Source: Thermoplasmatales archaeon (GTDB lineage Archaea; Thermoplasmatota; JASEFT01; JAUWIS01). From it: 10,634 bases of DNA. A program made the translations under genes and the position numbers. Positions 1-7,000 of this stretch are shown one piece after another (the stretch's first letter is position 1; each line of letters starts with the position of its first letter). The notes beneath the pieces are model-generated. The model had not been told where the DNA came from and searched no databases. It saw nothing but the letters and a program-made list of their open reading frames with translations. The DNA is taken from contig JASEEW010000055.1 in the NCBI GenBank assembly GCA_030019485.1, positions 1 through 10,634 on the forward strand. The letters are read 5' to 3'.

Positions 1-95
1 CTAATGTTAAGCCCAATGCTGATACGCCCAAACTCTTGATAGATACTTTTCCGGGCGTTTCTTACACCGTCATTGGAACGAAAGTTTTAGTGTAA
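1..95 (+). CDS. C-terminal end of an unrecognised protein (5' truncated)
   Basis: The third forward frame is open from the window edge to a TAA at 93-95 and encodes 30 residues, ending TPKLLIDTF then PGVSYTVIGTKVLV. The other two forward frames stop within the first 40 bases. The alternating hydrophobic pattern (LLIDTF, VSYTVIGTKVLV) reads like a real beta-rich C-terminus, and a hairpin with a T-run begins at the stop, as expected at a gene end. I do not recognise the family and nothing in the fragment gives a function. It is on the same strand as the acetyl-CoA synthetase gene but about 190 bp away, with a terminator and a promoter candidate between, so it is probably a separate transcription unit. 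Confidence 0.5.
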   Translation, partial: NVKPNADTPKLLIDTFPGVSYTVIGTKVLV

Positions 96-119
96 ACTTT
101 CTTTGAATACAAATTTTTT
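80..119 (+). terminator. Hairpin plus T-run terminator of the upstream gene
   Basis: GAAAGTTT (80-87) and AAACTTTC (94-101) form a perfect 8-bp stem around a 6-base loop, and the stop codon of the upstream fragment lies at the loop/stem edge (93-95). T-rich sequence follows, including six Ts at 114-119. Oligo-T tracts are the main archaeal termination signal. The T6 tract is followed after CTC by a run of As, so the site may also act on the opposite strand. Confidence 0.5.
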
Positions 120-209
120 CTCAAAAAAACCAAATAGACTCGGCTTAGGATTAGCTAAAATACATTTTCGGAAACATTTTGATGCTTAAACCACGTACGA
201 ATTGTTGCA

Positions 210-246
210 GAAAAATTTAAAAACCGAGCGTCAGCTTTTTATATTC
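210..246 (+). promoter_or_regulatory. Promoter candidates for the acetyl-CoA synthetase gene
   Basis: Two archaeal TATA-like elements precede the gene. GAAAAATTTAAAAACC (about 209-224) resembles a purine-rich BRE plus TATA box and would start transcription near 245. TTTTTATATTC (236-246) would start it near 266-270, giving a leader of about 20 bases. Both would place transcript starts downstream of the TTG at 202, so they support translation from the ATG at 286. I cannot tell which element is used. Confidence 0.4.
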
Positions 247-285
247 AAAACAACATTCCCATTTTACAAATTTGGGGTAGGAAAC

Positions 286-2253
286 ATGACAGAAGAAAAC
301 AAAGAAAAGGACTTAATGGTGCTGTTAGGGGAGAAAAGGGTTTTTAAACCTTCAGAGGAGTTTGTGAATCAGACAAACGTTAAGAAATGGATGGATGAGC
401 ATAACATAAAAGATTATGATGAACTCCTGAAAAAATCCGGTGACAAACCTGAACAATTCTGGGATGAGATGGCGAAGGAAAACACATCACTGAACGGGTA
501 CAGTAAGGTTCTGGAATGGAAGCTTCCTTACGTAAAATGGTTTGTAGGTGCAAAATACAACATTGTTAATGATGCGCTGGACAGACATATAACCAATGGG
601 AAAAAGGACAAAATAGCATACATATTTGAGGGGGAGCCTGGTGATGTTAGAAAACTAACCTACAACGACCTGTATATTGAGGTAAACAAACTTGCGAATG
701 CATTAAAAAGTCTTGGTGTGAAAAAAGGTGACAGAATAAGCATTTATCTTCCAATGATACCTGAGCTACCTATAGCCATGCTTGCATGTGCAAAAATCGG
801 TGCGATACATTCTGTTGTTTTCTCAGGCTTCTCAGCACTCGCATTCAGGGATAGGGTGAGTGATTGCGAGTCAAAAATTGTTATCACATGTGATGGGTTT
901 TACAGAAAAGGAAAAATAATGGATTTGAAAAAACAGGCTGATGAGGCACTGGAAAATGCCCCAAGTGTTGAGAAGGTTATTGTTTATAAAAGAACAGGTA
1001 AACCTGTTTCTTGGAATGAGTCAAGAGATTTATGGTGGCATGAGATTGTGAAAGACCTACCGGAAACATGTGAGACTAAAAAAATTGATGCAAATGACAC
1101 ATTGTACATTCTTTACACCTCAGGTACAACAGGAAAACCAAAAGGAATTATGCACGCACACGGCGGATACTCTGTCGGAACATCTGCAACGCTCAAATGG
1201 GTTTTTGATTTAAAGGAAAACGATGTCTGGTGGTGTGCAGCGGATATAGGATGGGTTACAGGACACAGCTACATTGTTTATGGGCCTCTAATCCTTGGTA
1301 TGACCTCAGTGATATATGAGGGGGCACCTGATTATCCTGCGCCTGACAGATGGTGGTCCATAGTTGAAAAGTATAAAGTATCAGTTCTTTACACATCACC
1401 AACAGCCATAAGATTGTTCATGAGGCATGGTGAGGAATGGGTCAAAAAACATGATTTAAGCTCTCTGAGACTGCTTGGCTCTGTTGGTGAACCCATAAAC
1501 CCTGAGGCATGGATGTGGTACTACAAATATATTGGCAGGGAAAAATGTCAGATAATGGATACATGGTGGCAGACAGAAACTGGTTCCTTTGTTATATCGC
1601 CACTTCCTATTACACCATTAAAGCCTGGTTCTGCTACAAGGCCACTACCTGGTTTCAGAGCAGAGGTTTATAATGAGAGTGGAAACCCTATTCTAAGTGC
1701 AGGGGGTAACCTTGTTCTCCTTAACCCCTGGCCCGGAATGCTCAGAGGTCTTTATAAAGCCCCTGATAAATACATGGAAACATACTGGAAAAAATTCCCA
1801 GGCACGTACCTGGCTGGTGATGTTGCGCGTAAGGATGATAACGGCTATTTCTGGGTGCAGGGAAGGGCTGATGATGTTCTCAATGTTTCAGGGCACAGGA
1901 TAGGAAACTCAGAGGTTGAGTCCGCACTGGTGAGCCATGCAAAAGTTGCGGAAGCAGCAGTAATAGGCAAACCACATAAGGTGAAAGGAGAAAGCCTGAT
2001 TGCATTTGTTGTTTTGAAAAAGGATGTTGAACCAGCAGATGAACTAAGGGTTGAGTTGCGCGACCATGTAAGTAAAGAAATAGGAAAGATAGCGAGGCCT
2101 GATGAAATCTGGTTTGTCAGGGATGTCCCAAAAACAAGAAGCGGAAAAATCATGAGAAGGGTTATAAGAGCAAAGGCAATAGGCGCGCCAGTTGGTGATA
2201 TATCCACACTTGCAAACCCTGAGGCTGTTGAGGAGATAGGAAAGGCGAGATAA
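286..2253 (+). CDS. acsA: Acetyl-CoA synthetase, AMP-forming
   Basis: Cytoplasmic ligase that activates acetate (often also propionate) with ATP and CoA through an acyl-adenylate (EC 6.2.1.1). The 655-residue product has the usual family length. An ACAS_N region (about 22-100) is followed by an AMP-binding domain with the P-loop YTSGTTGKPKG (277-287), the DTWWQTETG motif (425-433), and the hinge/A8 motif GRADDVLNVSGHRIG (526-540). The C-terminal domain carries the catalytic lysine in KTRSGKIMRR (Lys621), the lysine acetylated in regulated bacterial homologues. The second Trp of DTWW (Trp428) corresponds to the residue that shortens the acyl pocket in Salmonella Acs, which points to acetate/propionate. 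The residue after ETG is Ser, where bacterial enzymes usually have Gly. I chose ATG 286, preceded by GGGGTAGG, because the upstream TTG (202) would add 28 residues and lies before the TATA candidates. Propionyl- or 3-hydroxypropionyl-CoA synthetase cannot be excluded. Confidence 0.95.
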   Translation: MTEENKEKDLMVLLGEKRVFKPSEEFVNQTNVKKWMDEHNIKDYDELLKKSGDKPEQFWDEMAKENTSLNGYSKVLEWKLPYVKWFVGAKYNIVNDALDRHITNGKKDKIAYIFEGEPGDVRKLTYNDLYIEVNKLANALKSLGVKKGDRISIYLPMIPELPIAMLACAKIGAIHSVVFSGFSALAFRDRVSDCESKIVITCDGFYRKGKIMDLKKQADEALENAPSVEKVIVYKRTGKPVSWNESRDLWWHEIVKDLPETCETKKIDANDTLYILYTSGTTGKPKGIMHAHGGYSVGTSATLKWVFDLKENDVWWCAADIGWVTGHSYIVYGPLILGMTSVIYEGAPDYPAPDRWWSIVEKYKVSVLYTSPTAIRLFMRHGEEWVKKHDLSSLRLLGSVGEPINPEAWMWYYKYIGREKCQIMDTWWQTETGSFVISPLPITPLKPGSATRPLPGFRAEVYNESGNPILSAGGNLVLLNPWPGMLRGLYKAPDKYMETYWKKFPGTYLAGDVARKDDNGYFWVQGRADDVLNVSGHRIGNSEVESALVSHAKVAEAAVIGKPHKVKGESLIAFVVLKKDVEPADELRVELRDHVSKEIGKIARPDEIWFVRDVPKTRSGKIMRRVIRAKAIGAPVGDISTLANPEAVEEIGKAR

Positions 2254-2258
2254 AGCCT

Positions 2259-2549
2259 TTATCCTTTGCCATAAAATATCTTTTCCCTGCGCTTCCAAAC
2301 ATATTTCACAATAGAACCAAAAATTGCAAACCAAAGCAATGCAAGGGGGACAAACAAAATAAGTCCCAGAAGTTGGCTTATAAAAAAGATTATTGACAAC
2401 AAAACAATGACAAATGTTATTATTGCAACACCTATTATTAATTTAGGGAAAATTTTCTCTTCAAAATTGCTATAAGGAGATAAAGTGGAATCAAATGGAT
2501 AGTTATGCCCTGCTTCTTTAGTATCCTGCTGATTTTGACTATCTTCCAT
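2259..2549 (-). CDS. Small two-helix membrane protein of unknown function
   Basis: A 96-residue protein with a polar, Gln/Asp/Glu-rich N-terminal stretch (1-35), two closely spaced hydrophobic helices (about 37-58 and 60-82), and a basic tail (KRREK, 86-90). By the positive-inside rule the tail is cytoplasmic, and the helical hairpin would put the N-terminus on the same side. It converges on the acetyl-CoA synthetase gene with only 5 bp between stop codons and is divergent from the toxin-antitoxin operon. No strong Shine-Dalgarno motif precedes the ATG at 2549, so the message may be leaderless. A long antisense frame overlaps the synthetase 3' end, but this one sits outside it and has convincing membrane-protein composition. 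I do not recognise the family. Confidence 0.7.
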   Translation of the reverse strand: MEDSQNQQDTKEAGHNYPFDSTLSPYSNFEEKIFPKLIIGVAIITFVIVLLSIIFFISQLLGLILFVPLALLWFAIFGSIVKYVWKRREKIFYGKG

Positions 2550-2591
2550 AGAAGAGCATGCCTATATGTGTTGATATTTCTTTCTAAAAGA

Positions 2592-2605
2592 GTGTACAAA
2601 AAAGT
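2592..2605. repeat. Left copy of a 14-bp direct repeat flanking the toxin-antitoxin operon
   Basis: The sequence GTGTACAAAAAAGT is repeated with one mismatch at 3429-3442 (GTGTGCAAAAAAGT). Similarity continues loosely for about 15-20 bases beyond each copy (CATTTCCTCTTAAG against TATTTTCCTTAAA). This copy lies 118 bp before the antitoxin start. Confidence 0.45.
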
Positions 2606-2678
2606 TTACATTCATTTCCTCTTAAGTCCTTTTACAAACTATGAAATTATCAAAATTTGACCATTATTCTGCAAAAAT

Positions 2679-2714
2679 CTTTATATATTATGTACTACCA
2701 TAGTGTACCATGGT
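2679..2714 (+). promoter_or_regulatory. TATA box and operator candidate of the RHH/PIN operon
   Basis: CTTTATATATTA (2679-2690) is a near-consensus archaeal TATA box, predicting transcription from about 2708-2715, a few bases before the ATG at 2724. Directly after it, ACCATAGTGTACCATGGT (2697-2714) is an imperfect palindrome with 7 of 9 base pairs matched between half-sites. It overlaps the predicted transcript start. Ribbon-helix-helix antitoxins commonly bind such short symmetric sites to repress their own operon, so this is the natural autoregulatory operator. The role is inferred from position and symmetry. Confidence 0.55.
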
Positions 2715-2723
2715 GATGCTATA

Positions 2724-2915
2724 ATGGAATCTGTTACAGCGAAATTTACAAAAAAAATTGTCTTGGAAATGGATAATCTGATAACTGAAGGCTGGTATGC
2801 AAACAGGTCAGAGATGATTCGGGATGCGGTCCGAAGGTTTCTTGAGAGGCGTGATAGGATAAGACTTGAGAAGGCTGTTGATGAAGATATAAGATGGGGA
2901 CTGCATGGCGAATAA
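2724..2915 (+). CDS. Ribbon-helix-helix antitoxin (CopG/ParD-like)
   Basis: A 63-residue DNA-binding antitoxin. Residues 2-9 (ESVTAKFT) form the expected N-terminal beta-strand that would enter the DNA major groove. Helix A is about 10-22, the turn is GWYANRSE (23-30), and helix B is about 28-42 (SEMIRDAVRRFLERR). The GxYxNRSE turn leading into MIRDAVR is typical of archaeal RHH regulators. The C-terminal 20 residues are charged and end in an Asp/Glu-rich segment suited to wrapping the toxin. I chose ATG 2724 because the in-frame GTG at 2703 would add seven residues before the strand and lies within the operator palindrome. It overlaps the downstream PIN toxin by 11 bp, implying translational coupling. 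Family level is secure, but no specific gene name is justified. Confidence 0.88.
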   Translation: MESVTAKFTKKIVLEMDNLITEGWYANRSEMIRDAVRRFLERRDRIRLEKAVDEDIRWGLHGE

Positions 2916-3417
2916 GACAGGGGTATCTGACACTGGACCCATAATACATCTCTCTGAAATTAATCATTTTAGATCCTTTAGAGTTTTTCAGAAAGTTTTC
3001 GTGACGTATGAAACTTATATGGAAGTGAAATCAAAGAAACTACCAGGCTATAATGAAATAGATTCCAAACCCATTATCCCGGTACATCTAACTGAGCAGG
3101 AAAGAATTGTTGCTGAAGGAATCTCTCTTGAGTACAATTTGAAAATAAATGATGCTACTGTAATTGCGTTATCAAAATGCAGGAGCATCCCAGTCCTGCT
3201 TACAGATGATTTAGATGTGAGGGAATGCGCTAAACATGTTGGGATAAAACCAGTCGGTTCTATCGGTATTCTGCTCAGAGCCTATAGGGAAAATAAACTT
3301 TCATACGAAAAACTGATGCATTATTTGGATTCACTGATAACTGATTCGTCACTGTTTATCACACCACGTTTAATAAAAAGGGTTAAAAAAGAAGTGAAAA
3401 GGTACAGAAAAAAATAA
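2905..3417 (+). CDS. PIN-domain toxin (DUF3368-like), putative ribonuclease
   Basis: A 170-residue PIN-fold protein, presumably a metal-dependent RNase held inactive by the RHH antitoxin encoded just upstream. The opening VSDTGPIIHLSEI has the DTGPLI-like motif typical of DUF3368 PIN proteins (Asp9). Other likely metal ligands are Glu40 (YMEV), Asp83 (KINDATVIALSK) and Asp101/Asp102/Asp104 (VLLTDDLDVRECAK). The stretch KPVGSIGILLRAYRENKLS (about 115-133), followed by a helical basic tail ending KKEVKRYRKK, also matches this subgroup, which is longer than the roughly 130-residue VapC proteins. The ATG lies within the last codons of the antitoxin gene, preceded by GGGGA. All acidic residues appear intact, so it is probably active. 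The RNA target cannot be read from sequence. Confidence 0.88.
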   Translation: MANKTGVSDTGPIIHLSEINHFRSFRVFQKVFVTYETYMEVKSKKLPGYNEIDSKPIIPVHLTEQERIVAEGISLEYNLKINDATVIALSKCRSIPVLLTDDLDVRECAKHVGIKPVGSIGILLRAYRENKLSYEKLMHYLDSLITDSSLFITPRLIKRVKKEVKRYRKK

Positions 3418-3428
3418 TAAAATTATAG

Positions 3429-3442
3429 GTGTGCAAAAAAGT
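3429..3442. repeat. Right copy of the 14-bp direct repeat; also a possible minus-strand terminator
   Basis: GTGTGCAAAAAAGT matches the left copy at 2592-2605 at 13 of 14 positions and lies 12 bp after the toxin stop, so the two copies bracket the operon. Read on the minus strand the A6 tract is a T6 tract about 48 bp past the stop of the adenosine-specific kinase gene, so it may simply terminate that transcript. The two readings are not exclusive. Confidence 0.45.
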
Positions 3443-3489
3443 AATGATTATTTTCCTTAAATTTCACAATCAGTAGTTAAAGCCCGTAC

Positions 3490-3972
3490 TCATCTTTTGT
3501 ATCCTATCCTTCTCAGGAACGCCTTTCTTTCTTTAACATCATTCTCTGATTCAATACCTTTTGATTTTTCTCCATCAACAACACCAAGTATCCCTCTGCC
3601 CTTCTCTGTTTCAGCAACTATTACCTCAGCATCGTTTGCTGTTGCACAGTAAATACTGCAAACCTCAGATATATTTTTCACTGTGTTCAGAACATTGACT
3701 GGAAAAGCATTTTTCATCATTATGATAAAGGTATGCCCGCATGAAAGGCTCAAAGCGTTTTTCCCTGCAAGATTTTTTAATTCATCATCGTTTCCTTCTG
3801 TTCTAACAAGGCAGGGCCCTGATGATTCACAGAAACCAACACCAAACTTTATGTTCGGCGAAGATGTAACCATTGCCTCATAAATATCCTCCACTGTTTT
3901 TATGAAATGGCTCTGCCCAATAACAATGTTAATATCCCCTGGTTTCTCAATCTTTACTGTTTTCAACTCCAT
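3490..3972 (-). CDS. Adenosine-specific kinase
   Basis: A 160-residue protein of the adenosine-specific kinase family (PF04008, COG1839), cytoplasmic, known mainly from archaea and a few thermophilic bacteria. Structures of a Pyrobaculum homologue with nucleotide led to the proposal that it phosphorylates adenosine to AMP. Length and conserved stretches fit closely: VIGQSHFIKTVEDIYEAM near the N-terminus, the glycine/cysteine-rich loop KFGVGFCESSGPCLVR (43-58), LSCGHTFIIMMKNAFPVNVLN (76-96, split loop and strand), SIYCATAND, and the C-terminal GRGILGVVDGEKSKGIE. The start at 3972 agrees with the family N-terminus (MELKTVKIEKP). A weak TATA-like element lies about 30 bases upstream, so the message is nearly leaderless. 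It diverges from the protease gene with 117 bp between starts. Its position suggests no partner, and purine salvage is the likely role. Confidence 0.92.
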   Translation of the reverse strand: MELKTVKIEKPGDINIVIGQSHFIKTVEDIYEAMVTSSPNIKFGVGFCESSGPCLVRTEGNDDELKNLAGKNALSLSCGHTFIIMMKNAFPVNVLNTVKNISEVCSIYCATANDAEVIVAETEKGRGILGVVDGEKSKGIESENDVKERKAFLRRIGYKR

Positions 3973-3997
3973 GCTATCACAGAAACAGGATAGCTCT

Positions 3998-4011
3998 AAG
4001 AATTAAAAATC
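3998..4011 (-). promoter_or_regulatory. Weak TATA-like element for the adenosine-specific kinase
   Basis: On the minus strand this stretch reads GATTTTTAATTCTTA-like, preceded by the purine-rich GGCGGAAA that could serve as BRE. It lies 26-38 bases before the ATG at 3972, predicting a transcript start within a few bases of the start codon. Confidence 0.35.
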
Positions 4012-4039
4012 TTTCCGCCAGAGTAGACGAAGAAGAGAA

Positions 4040-4080
4040 TAATTTATATATTGGGAGGAGCATAGGTTATCATAGGAGGA
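4040..4080 (+). promoter_or_regulatory. TATA box and Shine-Dalgarno site of the surface protease gene
   Basis: TAATTTATATATT (4040-4052) is a near-consensus archaeal TATA box, predicting transcription from about 4070-4075. AGGAGGA (4074-4080) is a strong ribosome binding site ending 9 bases before the GTG at 4090, which decides that start over the in-frame ATG at 4108. A second purine block, GGGAGGAG (4053-4060), and a CATAGG direct repeat (4061 and 4071) lie between. Their role is unknown. Confidence 0.6.
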
Positions 4081-4089
4081 ATAAAAACT

Positions 4090-7000
4090 GTGTCTAACAA
4101 AAAATTTATGGGAACATGGCTGACATTCACAGTTGTTTTTTTGTTATGCGCACCGTTGTTCATCGGAGTGGTTAATGCAGATAATGCATCAATTTCTCAT
4201 CCTGAAAATGATGGATTAACAACTGCTGAGGAGATAAATATCAGTGAAACAAACAGGATTATTGAGTTAAGTTTTGATTTCCTGAGGCCAACAGTTGAGA
4301 AAAACAGGGGATATGATACTGTCGTCATAAATGGGTTGCAGAATCATGCTCTGCCAGGTGAGCCAGAACTTCCTTTTAAAACCGTGAAAATACTTCTGCC
4401 TGAAGGAAAAAATGTTTCCTCCATTAATGTGACATCGTCCGGCAAAACAATGCTGGATGGAGGTTTTATCATAGAACCAGGGCGGAAACCTGTTCCGCTC
4501 ATGGACGGAGAAGATGAGCAGATATCACAGGAATCATCAAAATCACTGCCCTATGATACTGTATTGAAAAATAAACAGGATAGAACCCCATCAAACCAGA
4601 CAATATACTCATCATCAGAGTCTTTCCCAGGAAAACTTTACCATAATCTTGGTGTGCAAACCTTCAGAGGATACAGAATCCTTATTGTGAATCTTTATCC
4701 TGTTCAGTACATACCAAAAACTGGTGAAATATATTACTTCAAAGAAATGAGAATAACTGTTGAAACAAGAAATGCAGAAACCTGCGATTTGTTCCGAGGG
4801 CTGCAAAAGGATGAGGCTGGTGTTAAAACCATGGTTGACAACCCTGAAATTGTGGAAACATATGGGATGGGAACAAAAACTGTTCAGCAGTCATCCATTG
4901 TAAACTCTCTTAATAGTTATGATTATGTGATTATCACAAACAATGCATTAAATTCCTCAGCAGGGGCGTACACATTCCAGGATTTGGCTGATTACAAAAA
5001 CAGCAAAGGGATTGCAACTACAATTGTTACTGTGGAAAACATATTAAATGAATCCGCATACTGGGACTCTAATCCTTTATTCAATGATACCCAGGCAGTA
5101 ATAAGGAACTTTATCATTGATGCATACATGAACTGGGGAATAGAGTACATGCTACTTGGTGGTGATGATGAGATTATCCCTCATAGAGGTTTCTATGTAG
5201 ATGAAGGATTTTATTGGGATGAAGACATACCATCTGATTTGTATTATTCTTGTCTTGATGGGAGTTTCAACTATGATAATGATAATTACTGGGGCGAGAT
5301 AAATGATGGCTTAAACTACGATGAAAACGATTTATTCGCTGAGGTGTATGTTGGCAGGGCACCGGTTGACTCTACAGATGAATTATCAAATTTTGTGTTC
5401 AAGACACTGTCGTATGAAAAATCAGATGATGCTTATCTTCGTAATGTAAGAATGGTTGGTGAAAACATGGGTTGGGCTGTGTGTGGTGGTGATTACAAGG
5501 ATGAAATAAAGTATGGTAGTTCAAATTATGGGTATACAACAGTTGGCATTCCTAATGAGTACAATGTGAGCACCCTATATGACAGAAATGGTGTTTGGCA
5601 AAAATCTGAGATTATCAGCATTATAAACAACGGCGTTCACATAGTAAACCATATGGCGCATACTGATGTAAACTTTATCATGAAAATGACAAATAATGAT
5701 GTAAAAAATCTTGAGAACAGCAAATATTTTTTTGGTTACTCGCAGGGATGCTATGCTGGCTCATTTGATAATAGAAGGAGCGATGGTAATTACGGAGATG
5801 ATTGTATTGTAGAAGATTTCGTAACAACCCATGCTGGTGCTTTTGCGTTCATAGCAAACTCAAGATACGGCTGGGGCAGTTACTATGATACAAATAGTCC
5901 TTCCCAGCATTTTGACAGAGAATTCTTTGATGCATTATTTGGTGAAAACATAAGGGAACTTGGCAGGGCGAATCAGGATTCAAAAGAGGACAGTGTTGGT
6001 TTCATCTCTGACCCGATAATCAGATGGTGCTATTATGAGGTTAATTTGTTTGGCGACCCAACAGTGAGAATCAAGTCTCCTGTTAAACCTGAGCATGATA
6101 TAGAGGTCAGGAAACTGGATGCGTCTAGGTACGGACTGCCAAACGAAACAATAACGGTTAAAGCAGGTGTTTACAACAACGGGCAGAACACTGAAAACGT
6201 TACAATAGACCTCATTGTAAACAGCATTACTGTTAACTCAACACTGATTTTAAACATGGTTAATGACACCTATCAGTGGGTCTGGTTTAACTGGACACCA
6301 ACCGCAAATGGCGTGTATGAGCTGTGTGCTTGTGCAGAGTTTGTACCAGATGAAAATGTCACTGACAACAACAGGGCAAACACAACAGTGATTGCAGGGC
6401 CTGATATTGCAGTAAACAGCATATCAGCATCAGATTACATTGAGCTGAACACCACAAGCACGATAAACGCCACAGTAACAAATCTTGGCATGACCAATGA
6501 ATCAAGCATTGTAATTGATTTCATTGTCAATGGTACCACTGTTGATAACATATCAGTATCCATATTAAGCGGTGAGAGTGCGGATGTAACCTTCAACTGG
6601 ACACCAACAACTGAAGGAAGTTATAATGTCATAATTTATGCGGAGCCTGTTGCAGATGAATATTTCGTTACCAACAACCTATTGAACAAAACAATACTGG
6701 TGTTCGCAATCAAAGGATACATTAATGTGGCGGTGGTTGACTCATGGGGCACAGACAACCCTGATTCTGCTGTTTGGGATGAAATAAACATGCACTGGTA
6801 CAACTATGGTAATTATGTTGTTTCAATAGATTATACTTCGCTTAACAAGGAGAATATCACATATTCTGATATTGTCAACTCTGGCGCGGATGTATTAATG
6901 ATTTCAGATGCATGGGACCCAGGGATATACAACCCTGATTGTAACTGGGAGTTCACTGATGATGAAATTAATGCAATTAACCAGTACATTAATGATGGGC

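Noticed and set aside
202..285. A 28-residue N-terminal extension of acetyl-CoA synthetase from a TTG at 202
   Set aside because: The extension has no family similarity, overlaps TATA-like elements, and the ATG at 286 has a purine-rich ribosome site and the expected protein length.
1845..2207. 120-codon open frame antisense to the end of the acetyl-CoA synthetase gene
   Set aside because: It lies wholly over conserved synthetase motifs, and its low-complexity Ser/Thr/Leu composition is typical of a reverse-frame shadow.
2703..2723. GTG start seven codons upstream of the RHH antitoxin
   Set aside because: It lies inside the palindromic operator and adds residues before the DNA-binding beta-strand, which normally starts at the second or third residue.
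4090..6080. A gingipain-type virulence factor implying a pathogen
   Set aside because: C25 peptidases occur widely in free-living archaea and bacteria, and the promoter and neighbour genes are archaeal. Nothing here indicates a host association.
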